Source: Otis tarda
Lineage: Eukaryota; Chordata; Aves; Otidiformes; Otididae
Assembly: GCA_026413225.1 (NCBI GenBank)
Contig: CM048552.1
Location: 202,877,553-202,941,552, forward strand
Length of the DNA: 64,000 nt
Reading direction: 5' to 3'
Shown here: positions 25,890-37,225 of the stretch, one piece after another
Layout of the letters: every line of letters starts with the position of its first letter
How positions within the stretch are numbered: the stretch's first letter is position 1
Notes under the pieces: model-generated
What the model was told of the DNA's origin: nothing
Databases searched by the model: none
Seen by the model: only the letters and a program-made list of their open reading frames with translations
Program-made: the position numbers and the translations under genes

Positions 25890-25948
25890 CCTTTCTTCTC
25901 CCCTCCTCTCCTGTCTTCTCACCTCCCTTACCCTCCTCTCCACTCCCT
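25890..25948 (+). repeat. Polypyrimidine tract at the CR1 5' junction
   Basis: About 59 bases of almost pure C and T, with only a few purine breaks (TCCTGTCTTCTCACC, CTTACCC, CCACTCCC), end where CR1 homology begins (GGGACCTGATGAG). CR1 coding sequence at this point is not normally pyrimidine-only, so I read the tract as flanking simple sequence. Such mirror-like tracts can form triplex DNA. Confidence 0.7.
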
Positions 25949-26940
25949 GGGACCTGATGAGATGCATCCATGGGTCCTGAGGTAAATGGCGAATCAAGTT
26001 GCCAAGCTGCTGTCCATCATATTTGAGAAGTCATGGCAGTTTGGTGAGGTTCCTGATGACTGGAAAAGGGGGAACATAACCCTCATTTCTAAAAAGGGAA
26101 AAAATGGAAGACCCAGGCAACTACAGGCTGGTCAGCCTCACCTCTGTGCCTGGCAAGGTCATGGAGCAGATTCTCCTGGAAACCATGCTAAGGCACATGG
26201 AGAGTAAGGAGGGGACTGGTGATAGTCAACATGGTTTCACTAAGGACAAATCATGACTGACCAATTTGGTAGCCTCCTATGACAGGGTTACAGCATCAGT
26301 GGACAAGGGATGAGCAACTGATGTCATCTACCTGGACTTGTGCAAAGCATTTGACACTGTCCCGCGTGGCATCCTTGTCTCTAAACTGGAGAGGCATGGA
26401 TTTGACAGACAGACGACTCAGTGGTTAAGGAATTGGCTGGGTGGTTGCACTCAGCAACTTGTGGTCAATGGCTCAATGTCCAAATGGAGATCAGTGACAA
26501 GTGACGTTCCTCAGGTGTCCATATTGGAACCAGCCCTGTTTAACATCTTTGTTGGTGACATGGACAGTGGGATAGAGTGCACCCTCAGCAAGTTTGCTGA
26601 TGACACCAAGCTGTGTGGTGTGGTTGACATGCTGGAGGGAAGGGATGCCATCCAGAGGGACCTTGACAAGCTGGAGCGGTGGGCCCATGCAAACCTCATG
26701 AAGTTCAACCAGGCCAAGTGCAAGGTCCTGCACATGGGTCAGGGCAATCCCAGGTGCAAATACAGGCTGGGCGGAGAAAGGATTTAGAACAGCCTTGAGG
26801 AGAAGGACTTGGGTATGCTGGTGGATGAGAAGCCCGACATGACTCAGCAGTGTGCCCTTGCAGCCCAGAAGGCCAACCTCATCCTGGGCTGCATCAAGAG
26901 AAGCGTGGCCAGTAGATCAAGGAGGTGATTCTGCCCCTCT
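25949..26940 (+). pseudogene. CR1 ORF2 reverse transcriptase fragment, decayed
   Basis: The sequence would have encoded the RT fingers and palm of CR1 ORF2. Readable landmarks in order: ANQVAKLLSIIFEKSW (from 25989), DDWKRGNI (26059), the [18 protein letters not shown] region in a second frame (from about 26130), [16 protein letters not shown] (26329-26376), [24 protein letters not shown] (about 26540-26610) and [12 protein letters not shown] (26746 onward). The catalytic F-A-D-D box is intact here, unlike the minus-strand copy. Breaks include a stop soon after the initial GPDEMHPWVLR, a frameshift near 26108 in an A run, and stops at 26254-26256, 26311-26313 (the codon after AAGGGA, probably a decayed CGA) and 26785-26787. 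The longest open part is 149 codons, 26338-26787. Non-functional. Confidence 0.93.
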
Positions 26941-26990
26941 TCTCTACTCTCTGGAGACCTCACCCAGAGTACTGCATCCAGCTCTGGAGT
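25949..26990 (+). mobile_element. CR1 LINE fragment, sense, truncated at both ends
   Basis: The fragment starts in ORF2 at the GPDEMHP motif just upstream of the reverse transcriptase and ends near CAGCTCTGGAGTGG (26990). It lacks the C-terminal region, the 3' UTR and the octamer tail. Loss of the 3' end is unusual for CR1, which normally loses its 5' end, so a later deletion or rearrangement removed it. The LTR at 27098 begins about 110 bases further on. The sequence matches the antisense copy at 13.5-15.5 kb closely, so both come from related CR1 subfamilies. Confidence 0.93.
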
Positions 26991-27134
26991 GGTGTTTTGA
27001 GGTCTTTGGGCAAGGCCACAGCATCACGCTGAGTGAGCCAATGTTGGATACCTGGAGTATCAGGGACACTTAGTGAACAATCCAGACCAAATGGAATTGT
27101 TATGCTTGTGAGCAGCATGCCTCAAGGACATCAC

Positions 27135-27249
27135 TGAAGCCGCTTGTGAGAAAGTAATAAAGCCGCCTGTAAGAAAGTACTAAAGCCACCTGTGAGAAAA
27201 TAATGAGGCCGCCTGTGAGAAAGTAATGAAGCTTCCTGTGAGAAAGTAA
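27135..27249 (+). repeat. 23-bp minisatellite, five copies, inside the LTR
   Basis: Five consecutive 23-base units follow the pattern TRAAGCCGCCTGTGAG plus AAAGTAA. Variants include TT for CG in unit 5 and TGTAAG for TGTGAG in unit 2. A degenerate sixth unit may follow (CGAAGCAACC). It occupies the upstream part of the presumed U3, where LTR enhancer repeats usually lie. Confidence 0.9.
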
Positions 27250-27363
27250 ACGAAGCAACCTTGAAGAAGATCGCAAACAACTTTGAAAAGTAAAAACATG
27301 AAAAGTACAGGACTTTCCAGGTTAACGGACTTTCCAGATTAGCTAACTGCAAGTAGGAGGGAT

Positions 27364-27460
27364 ATGCAAATGTAACCATTAGAGCTTAAGCCAATCACGC
27401 AATGACTAGTAGGCATATTTTATCTTAGCAATATAAATATGCGCACCCGGGACTAATAAA
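27364..27460 (+). promoter_or_regulatory. LTR promoter block: octamer, CCAAT, TATA, AATAAA
   Basis: ATGCAAAT (27364-27371) is the canonical octamer bound by POU-family factors. CCAATCAC (27391) is a CCAAT box about 40 bases upstream of TATAAAT (27432-27438). AATAAA begins 23 bases after the TATA box, so the polyadenylation signal sits close to the expected start site. That implies a very short R region, as in avian alpharetroviral LTRs. Activity is inferred from motif order only. Confidence 0.65.
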
Positions 27461-30400
27461 TCGAACTATGTTTATTACTCATATTGGGTTTTTGTCGTAC
27501 GTTCCTCCGTCGCTCGCAAGCCAAAAGGAATGAATACCAATGTCATAACTCCCATCCCTAGCAAAAACACTATTAGAGCTGGCAGTGCTGGCTTATCTAT
27601 CAATTTTCCAGCTAGTGGTTGTATTTATAGTGACACTTTCACTCTTCAGTATGGCATGGAAGTAACCACAAGGAAAATATCTATATTAGTAAAACATTAG
27701 TGTGATCCTACGTACTCATATACTGGTTCTCATGCATTCGTACTGTTTCTGATCATCTGCCCGAGACAATTCTGGCCCATGACCAAACTCACAAGACAAC
27801 TGTCATCCCCAGACCCATTCTCAATAGGCTTCCCAGTACAGGAGGAAAGAGAGTTACGTCTGAGATATTAGCAGCAATGTGTCTTGGCCATTATGTTTAT
27901 TAGGCTAGGAGTAACACAGAACTCTTTGGTAGCAGAACTAAAATGTTAATTTAATTGGCACTAAACCTGAAATTGTTAAATTCAGCTAAAAGACCTAGAA
28001 GAGATGGATGGTATGATTTGAGGTAGAAGAATAATCCAGTAACTTGGACAAAAACTCAGAAAATATTACCAATGGAAAATAGATCACAAGTAAAAGTTTT
28101 TTCTCGAAACATATGGAGATGGATTTGCAGAATATTGCATGAGGAAAAAATACATTTATTCTGAAAAGTTAACCAAAAACTGTATTTAAAATTATGTAGC
28201 TTTTTTTTTTTCAATTGGTGCCTGTTTATTTTCAATTTACTTGGAGTTCTCCATTTCACAAAATTGACATTTGGTTCACATAGTAATATTTTTTTGTACT
28301 TGATGAGAAATCAATTAAATTATGATTTAGACTTTGCAGGGAGTTAATGGATAGCAATTGAAAGAACTATTGCTGTGCTTCAAGGAACATCAAGTATCTT
28401 ATTCTGCTTACATAAGTGTGTAAGCGGTGTTCCCACCGCTTCAGCAGCTATTAGGAAGTGCTCCTGACACTGTCTTATGCTGTGTATCTGCAGAATTCTA
28501 CCCCATTTCTTCTGATCCAGATGTTTTCTATTGATTACCATAGCCTTTAAGAGACAAGATAAGGCCATTACACAAAGATAGTGTAGCTGCATTTGTTTAG
28601 GAAAAAAAAAAAATCAAACCCAAGACAACAGATTCTAAACCGAAATGCTATGAAAATCAGGATTGAAAAAAATAATTAAATTTGCTCATAAAACTTAGGG
28701 ACCATATTCCCTTAAACTCAGCCTGGAATAATTTGTCATCTGAAGGTATTCAATATGCTGAAAGCAGCCATGATCTAAACGATGTGTAAGGTACTCAGAA
28801 AAAAATGCTTATGATTAGATGCAAGTAGTAAAAGAGTGCAATAAGCATCATCTGCCATGCAGCAGGGCGGGGATACTGAGGTGTTTTAGCTGCAAAGCAC
28901 TGCTTTGGTGACTCAAAGCAGCCATAAACCTCACATATGGATTCATCAGCCTGAACATATGAGAGAATCTGACCTTTCTGAATATGAAGCTGTTGGCTGT
29001 TTCAGTCTATTTGCTATTTAAACTCATTTTTGAGAAATTTAAGCATTTAGTGTGATCTGCACTTTTAATCACTTGAATGGGTACTGGCTTTCTTTAGATC
29101 TATGGCAATAAATGTATAGCAGGAACAGAGCAAAGGCACCTGATGCCTTGTTTGCTTAATACAAATGCAAACCCAACATAAGAAACAAAATAGTCCACTT
29201 ACACCTCAACACTTGTATAACATCAAGTAGATGATTAATTTTTCTCATTAAGAACTTTGTCCCTATCTCAGAACTGGTAATGTGAACACTCCAGAGAGGC
29301 TATGAAGGGAGAGACGTTGATTAGATGTATATTTGGCATTTCTTCCACTGCTACACAATTACTGTTGTACACTTTGCAAGTCTATGTGTATCAGCACTGA
29401 ATGTGATCATTATTATTATTTCATAGAGATACAGTCAACTGCTAGCTTACTTTCATCATTCACCTCCAAAGATCTAAATCCTGATGTTTAGCTTCTCTAG
29501 CTGTAACAAAAATATACATTATGTATGCGAATAGTCTGGTTTATGATCCTTTCAAAACTAAATGTGCTCCTTAAAACTCCATCTAGGACATGGGCACAAG
29601 CACTGACTTTTTTTTGTCGTGCCTGGGCACAGGTAAGCAGAAAGTATGAGAAGAAAACCAATTCTGATGAGCCCCAGTTAACAATGCAAGTGGAAATGGG
29701 GAATCCATGATCATCAACTATCCTTGGTTTCCATTTGACAACACAAACATCATGATTCACAGTTCACTCCCTCGTTGTCTGGAGTAAAGATAAACATTTA
29801 CTGCATTGGAAACATAAATTTATCTAAGATGTACCGATAGAAAAGTCTTTCAAGAATTCTGGACTGTCTCTGAATGTTTAGATTTGTACTCTGTTGTTCT
29901 GAATAAAAATTATTTAACTTCTCTGTGAAAAAGAGTTCTTCTTAGTAATAGGCATCACACTGCATGCTGACATTTCAGGAGGTTGCTATATTACTTCTAT
30001 CATTCAGATCCATGAATTATTGATTCTCCTACACTGCTCTCCTTCAAACTACTGAACTACTCACCATTGTAGTGATGCAAGTAGCTAATAAATAAGCAGG
30101 ATGTAAAATAACTTTATTCAGCTTTAAAAGAATATCATAAAGTTTTAGTAGAGTCTGTACTATTACTAGTGCTAGCCAGGTAGTAAATTTTGTTTGCAGC
30201 TTTCAGGCTTTATGCACCAGTCTGCCATCTCTGCATTAGTTTCAGCTTCATATTTCACGGAGATCATACATTAATTTGTGGAGTAAAAATGCTGCTGTTC
30301 TTCCAGCAGTTCTTTACCACCTTTGCATTCTCAAACCTCAATGTGCTGCTCCAGACATCAGAGCTGTCCTTCACCTTCCGTTATTTACTACAGCATGTAA

Positions 30401-33400
30401 TTCCTTCCTAAGTTACATTTGTGTGAATTGGGAAGGACTGTGGCAGTATGTGGAGTTACACCATGGAGAGTAGTATGGGGTACTGTTTATTTTATGAGAA
30501 AGCATTTATTATAAAGATGAATAGCTTATATTGACAAGGTGAGATAATAACAGACATTCTAAAGCACAGCCCCTGACATTAGCTTTTAAAGGCATGTATC
30601 ATCTGCTGTTGGTTGGAGACATTATACAGAGTATTTAAGATATTCCACAAGTGCATTATAATATTGTGCTACAGTAGCTTCAAAATACAGATAACCTGAA
30701 AAATTGATTGCAAACCATCCTGCTACAGTGGGGATTTTTTTTAACAAAAGCTTCAAAAGAGGTTTTGGTGAGCTCATCCTATTTGTTTTTGTTTACTAGG
30801 CATAGAAATTTTAAGTTTTTCTTTTGCTTCAGGAACTATAATAGATTGACTACTGAGATACTGATACAGTGTATGCAATACAAAGATAATCACAAGAATA
30901 GAAGGCAGTATTGGAATATTTCCCTCTTGTCCAACCTCACACAGAAAAATACAGCAAAAGCAGTGATTAGTTACACCTGGACCATTTTCTCTGAAAGTAG
31001 TAATTATACTATTTCACATACTTAAGACATCTTCTGATGAGAACAAAAGAGTGATTTTCAGTCTTTTTAGATCCTCCATGTAGTTTTTTTTTTCATTTGA
31101 GAAGTTTTGAATTTTCTCTGAGACAAACTAGACATTTTTTTTTCCACATAAAATAAAAAAAAAAATCCCAACCCCACTGTGGTTCTTTGAAATAAGGTTT
31201 TATGGAAAAAATGAAAAATCATGATCAGATCTTTTGTCTTCTGGAAATATTAAGGTTCTTAAATAGAAGCCATCTACCTGAGTTTCTGAAAACCAAATGA
31301 GTACAGACATATCTGCTTGATAATGTGGAAACATTTGCATAGAAACACCTACAAAACATTCAAAATTCCTTTGTCCTAGCTTCCAGGAAAGTGTGTGTCC
31401 CACAGAATTCAGCTCAGCAAAGCTTGGGACTATGGGTATGACAGATCCAGGAGAGGAATGAGCACTCAGAGACGGCTTTGAGACTCTCGAGACCATGCAG
31501 ATTCAGCATCAAACTCTCCTTTCGCCTTGCATCGGGATATGGCAGTCCTGAAGAGAGAGTTGATGGTAGGAAAATTTACCCAAAATGTTTTATATCTTAG
31601 GCTACAGTTGTGATGGCCTTGAGGGGCGGCTATCACACCTGAAATAGTCACTTCAGAGCAAGCTCAAGTGTATGCACAGTGTAGCCTAGCCATTTCTGCG
31701 ACTGCAGTGCTGAAGTACTTTTATTTTTATCCATTGCAGCAAGTTTTTATGCTTTGCTCATTATTGGCAGGGCAAAAAATATTACCTCATCCATAGTTGT
31801 TAGGTGCCCTAATTACTTTAGATGACATGATTCTTCCAGAAAACTTTTAGAATAGCTCTAAAAGCTCTTAACAGCTTACAGCTGAAAGCCAAATGTATTA
31901 GTTATAATTCATTTACACTTTGTAAAACTATGTAACTCCTCAGTAGGTGCCACAAATCATTTCAGTATGGTGTAGTGTCACTTAAACCTCATAAGATATA
32001 CAATCTAAAATCTTTCAAGAAGGAAAATCTGAGGTGTTTTTTTTTTTTCATTGGCATAATTCCAACCCATAGCTTCTCTTTTCAAGCCTTGATCAGTAGC
32101 CAGCTTCTCCAGAAAGCACTCCACATACTTCACCTGTTCCATCTCTAAGGACCAAATCTAGCTTTAGTGTTTTATCTCTCTTCAATTTTTGTACATTACA
32201 AACTCTGTTCATTCAAGCAGTACAGTTCTGGGTTTTTTGGGTGCACTGTAAGAACCAGCCAGCAGTAGGATTTAAGTTCCTAATTACAGAGAGAGGAAAT
32301 AGATGAAGAATATTTCTGGAATGCTATTTTTATCCAAGAGATTTATAGGACCCCTTTCTACTAAGCATTATGGTAGCAATTAATTATATGATAAAGTGTT
32401 CTTTTTTTTTGCATACAGGATCCTTTATGCTCAGCTTCCTAATGTCTGAACACTGCAGTTTTCAACCTTAATATAGTTTCAAGGTAATACAGAGAGAAAC
32501 TTGTATGATACAGTAGATTGAACCAATATTACATGTCATTGTTTTCTTACCTAGTTTCTTTTGGAATATTATTGATTTTTAGTGTCTTTGTGTGTACCAA
32601 AGCAACTATAATGTGAAGCAAGGCTATATAAGATAGACATCTTATTGGTTTTAACCCCCCACTATATTTTCATCTCAGTCTTTCTTTACATCCAGTTTGA
32701 AAAATTACTATCTTTTGCGTCAGTATTTCTTATAATTCTCTTTTTTTTTTCTTTTCAGTGAAGGTTACTGTTTTTTCATAAACTCACACTGAGACAGGTG
32801 ATAGTTAAACAAAAATTGACATGTAAATATGGATATGCATCAGGTGAGGTAACTTTAAAAACAAACAAACAAAAAATTATATTTACGGTACTGAAGGCAG
32901 AAGAGACATGGTTCCCCATGTCTCTCTCGATCACCACCCCAGCAAAATCTCTGTATTTGTGGGTTCAATTTTTCTGTGGTAAGGTCTACATATTCACTCA
33001 TGACAGTGATTATAAAGAAATTTGGACCAATTTAGAAAATTTTTACATAAACAATATGGAATGCACTTATGTGCATTTCCAGTTAACTGAAGTGTTAGGG
33101 AGAAATATGGGGGTTTTTTTACTTGTTTCATTGTCATTAAAGTGTCTTTATTTGCATTTGGACAATTTTCATCTACACAGCACAGTATAATTTTGAAAAA
33201 TGGAGTAGAAGACATTTGGCTATAAAGCTACTATGTGTTCATGCTTTGTAAATACTCACAAAAAGTGAACATGAGAAAGGAGGGTGCATATTATATAAAT
33301 TAATTTAGCTCCAAGGTACCGTATTCATGCTTGCAAGCAATTTACATGTGTCATGTAGAAAATTTACTGCACAATAAAAGTAACACAAGGCTTTTCTCAA

Positions 33401-35569
33401 GTGTTTTTGTACTGTTACATAGTTTTTTATCCTACTGCTGAGATACAAAAAATAATTCTGAAGATCTCCTAGTACAATATATGGATTTTTTCCCTTTTTA
33501 AAAAATTGTTCTCAGAAGAAAAGGAAAAAAAGAAAAGTAATCCTTACTTTAATTCTGCACTTTGGAAAAAAACCCCACTACTTATCGGTGGAGCATTGTA
33601 CGCCTCATTAAGTAATTTCCTTTCTAATTCTCATAATTTGCCTGCATTTCATAAGGTACTCTGGAACTGAGCCACTAAAGAACGTAATCACATGCTTTGC
33701 TTTGAACATGTGCAAAGTTTTATGCATATACTGCCTTCGAGATAAATTTTTTAAATACTTCCATGGAGAGTCAGTGCAAGCTTATCCAGTCTGTTGGTGC
33801 ATGTGCAGGCAAAGAGAGAACAAAGAGCAGTGCCACCAGCAACTCCACGACTGGGACAGGCTGTCAGTCCCCAGAGGGGCCAGGCACAAGGTTCTCTGCC
33901 AGAAGTATCAAAGTCATGATTTTAATAAATTAAGTTAAAATAATGTTTGCTTGCTATGTGAATAAGCAGAATTTATATGTTTTACAACATTAGAACCAAA
34001 CATCTCTGACCACAACGACTCCACAATATGTCTTAGTACAACTAAAATATTCTAAAAAGAGAAAAAAATATCATGTAAAATACTGAGATATATATAGACA
34101 ACATATCCAAATTTTGAAAGTACCCTTGTAGAAGAGTTTAATCAAGAAGTGGATACAAGCTTATTGTGGAGTTAAAAAATTTTCAAAGAACAGGAACTAT
34201 AGCTGAAAAACAGTGCTGGATTTGAGTATATGAGACAAGACAAATTATTCTATACAAATACTTAAATAAAATGCACAGACCAGCCCAAAAGATAGGCTAC
34301 CCTAAATTTAGGTCATGATTACCAAAGAATACAATGGGCTTAAAATACAACTACATTTTTTATGATGGTAAAAGCATTAAGACAACATAGGAGGGTGAAA
34401 TTCCATCAGACTTATTTGAGACCACAAGCCTAAGGCAAATATACATTAGTATGACAAAGTTTTATAACTAACAGATTGCATTTCTTAGGCTTTTGAAGTA
34501 CGATTCAGTTTAATAGACAAAGTATTTTGAATAACTTCTATGTGGAAAAACACTTTAACTACTTCCTGAATTTATCATATATTTACCTGGAAGTTAAATA
34601 TTTGATATGAGTCAGATTGTATGTAACAGGACTTCAAATAGGTGTTTCAAATCTGCATACAGGCCTTCAGTAAAGACAGTCCTTGGTGGAAACAAAGTAA
34701 TCTTTACCTTTTTCACTAATGAGTGAAAAAGCTAGCAATATTCCCTCTATTAAGTAATAAAACTGCAACATTTAATTATTTTTGCTATATATGATAAGCA
34801 ATACACTTGAAGGCATACAACTATGGTATTTTCTGTCTAACTTTAGAGGTGGTTGGATTTTTTTTTCTATTTTTTTTAAAGTTGGGTTACTCATCTGTCA
34901 CTAAAAACATATTTTGCTTACATTTTAGGGCACTGTTTCTCAATGTTGGATCGGAAAAACCTTTTTAGAAATGTCTGCAGCACAGTTCATGAGGTTCTTA
35001 TGTGATCTGCTCAAGATTTTTTACAGATAATGAGGTCTTAGTGATTTATTAACCATCTTCAGGTAGCATGTCATATGTTTACAGGGAAAACTACTCAAAT
35101 CCAATAATCATTTCATGTTTAAATATATCAAGGGCCCATGGTCATCTCATTGACTTCAGTGGGCTCATAACCACAGCAGAAGCCAACATTTCCTGTAAAA
35201 ATTCACAAAGAATTAAGAACTTAGCAACCTAAGTGTCATTTTGAAATGACTATAATTCCTTACGGTAGAAGAGGTATTTTCCAGAATGGCACTTTGTTGG
35301 TGTACAGTTGGCACCAGAATTTGAGTTCTGCTTTTGTTAACATAGCACCAATGAAAAATATAAAAGTTATAGGATAGTAACTAAGACCTTTCAGAAAATA
35401 AGGATAAAACCAACAAACTAATAAGCAACCAAACTCCAGCACTTCATTGAAATAGTTAAAGCAGATATGACAGAGGTAAAAAGTTGCTGAGTTTAAATCA
35501 GTATTTTATTCATGTCAGACTAGAAGTTATTTTCTTTCCCCTCACTCCTCCCTCCCCCACTGGCAACCT

Positions 35570-35601
35570 GTTTGGAACCATGTTTGTTTGGAACCATGTT
35601 T
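35570..35601 (+). repeat. Perfect 16-bp tandem duplication
   Basis: GTTTGGAACCATGTTT occurs twice in immediate succession (35570-35585 and 35586-35601) with no mismatch, so the duplication is probably recent. It lies just after a pyrimidine-rich stretch. Confidence 0.95.
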
Positions 35602-35657
35602 TAAAGAGCATTTAATAGTAATTTCTAAAATAATAATCAGTACACTCTGTGCTGAAG

Positions 35658-35681
35658 GTTAATCCTTTGGGTATTAATTTA
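35658..35681 (+). promoter_or_regulatory. TTAATCC-containing 24-bp motif, copy 1
   Basis: A 24-base block beginning GTTAATCCTT and ending GGGTATTAATTTA is repeated at 36719-36742 with one mismatch, same strand. It contains TAATCC, the preferred site of OTX/PITX-type (K50) homeodomains, and ATTAATTT. The flanks do not align clearly, which argues against an ordinary dispersed repeat. A regulatory role is inference. Confidence 0.5.
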
Positions 35682-36718
35682 GCTTTATCACAAAGCAGAC
35701 AGAGCGTCTGTATTCATCTCACTGCACTTAACACAAAATTAAAGTCTCTATAGGCAAAAAATAGCTTCATTTCAAAACAGTGAAGCTTAGTTGATGCAAA
35801 AGTAAATACAGTGTTTATTGCAACCGCTTCAGTACATAGCACAAGAATGTGCATTTAGTACTTAAAGAAAGTGAATCATCTGAATCATTTGAAGAGTACA
35901 GGCTCCCCAGCTCTGCTGTTTATTCACACATGCCATATATTCTGCAAATATTCTAGCATACACAAACTTCAGTTTAATAATAAAATAGCCTCTGATATTC
36001 AGTCTTTAAAAAATTCCAGTCAAATATCCTGTTAAAGCAGAAATCTTTCTCAGCTGTAATTAGGATCATTCTACAACTTTAAAAAGACTATTTGCAGTAT
36101 TAAAAATAAAAATATAAAATAACTGCTATACTCACTAGGACACACTTATTTTTAGTCATTAATACAGCAATGCAGAACACTGTCATTGTTTAAATGTGTT
36201 TCAACACGTTGCTCATTACAAAAGCGAGGATTTACTTAGCCTTATGCTACAGTGCTTTATTACAAAGTGTTAACATATACATGGTGATCAAAGTCATGTT
36301 ATTTTCCTCAGACTCACTGGAAACACAACCTGAAATCACCATGAGACACTGAATAAATAGTTAAAAATTGCCAGTGTTTATATGGAAAATTATCATGTGA
36401 CAAACAGGCTCATTTTGCCACTACCTATTAGTAAGTACTCACAGGCTTGCAAGGCTTTTCATCAGCATGGCCACGACAAGGTTGATACAAAATGATAAAT
36501 AAATATACGAGATTCTATGATGATATAATGATCAGTTACCTGTGTCAACATGGTCACTTCGAATACAGTCAAATGTTAGACTAGTCCCAACTCCTCCTTA
36601 GCAGATAGCGGTCCCATTAGCAGTCCAGTACGGCAGAAGGACAGTGACAGCTTAGCTGGGTAAAATTCAGTGTCTATGATACAATTATTGTGCTACTGAT
36701 TACTTCAGACCTTGGCGA

Positions 36719-36742
36719 GTTAATCCTTGGGGTATTAATTTA
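36719..36742 (+). promoter_or_regulatory. TTAATCC-containing 24-bp motif, copy 2
   Basis: Second copy of the block at 35658-35681 (23 of 24 identical; the T after GTTAATCCTT is G here), 1061 bases downstream in the same orientation. The surrounding 36590-36860 is more complex than the local background and may be conserved. Confidence 0.5.
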
Positions 36743-37199
36743 CTGCTCTGACTGTACAAAACAGATCCTAGTGCTTTACCCCTTTGAGGGCTGTCACTGT
36801 AATTATTCCATATGGCACCACCAGTAAAGTTGTCCTGTGCATCTTTCCCAGTAACAGATTTTAGGATATTTTCAAGTCAGTCAGTTAACAAAATACAGCA
36901 CCACAAAATACAGCAATGCTCCATTGAGAAGAGTTGCATGATTTCAAAGTCTTGCTGTATATTTCAGTTAGGAAGAATCTTCCTTATTTCAAAAAGCCCT
37001 TCTGAAATAAAGTTCTAAAATATTATTCTGATCAAATAGAATTCTGGTTTTATATATAGTGACACAGGTACATGTTTATTAACATGTATTATGAAGAAAA
37101 AGAAAATTTAAAACATTTAATTTAAAAATACCAAACCAGGCTAGCTTAATGAGTCTGAATGCTCCAATATTGGGGTTTTTTTTTTAAATTAAAATTGGA

Positions 37200-37225
37200 A
37201 ATAAAATAAAATAAAATAAAATAAA
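37200..37225. repeat. Short (ATAAA)n microsatellite
   Basis: About five copies of the pentamer that forms the longer array at 2135-2192. Confidence 0.9.

Larger units (their letters stand above)
27098..27526 (+). mobile_element. Compact solo LTR of an endogenous retrovirus
   Basis: The block begins TGTTATGCTTGTGAG at 27098 and ends about 27526 (CTCGCAAGCCAAAA). The direct repeat GGAAT flanks it at 27093-27097 and 27527-27531, a possible 5-bp target duplication. The right end does not fall on a textbook CA, so it is uncertain by about four bases. Inside lie a minisatellite (27135-27249), an octamer ATGCAAAT (27364-27371), CCAAT (27391-27395), TATAAAT (27432-27438) and AATAAA (27455-27460), the order expected of U3 to R to U5. 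No gag, pol or env sequence adjoins, so it is probably a solo LTR left by recombination. I do not recognise the family. Confidence 0.75.

Noticed and set aside
27250-27272. Sixth unit of the 23-bp minisatellite
   Set aside because: Only about half of the positions match; described as degenerate rather than counted.
32798-33190. 130-codon frame as a gene
   Set aside because: Unrecognised product that includes low-complexity lysine- and leucine-rich parts; no supporting context.
33702-33938. Possible cysteine-rich small protein or exon in a GC-richer patch
   Set aside because: The cysteines are not in a pattern I can assign, and I see no convincing acceptor and donor pair. Left as unexplained sequence.
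34928-34960. hAT-like terminal inverted repeat (CACTGTTTCTCAATGTTGG)
   Set aside because: Resembles the start of some hAT/MER elements, but no matching opposite end or 8-bp duplication was found; similarity too short.
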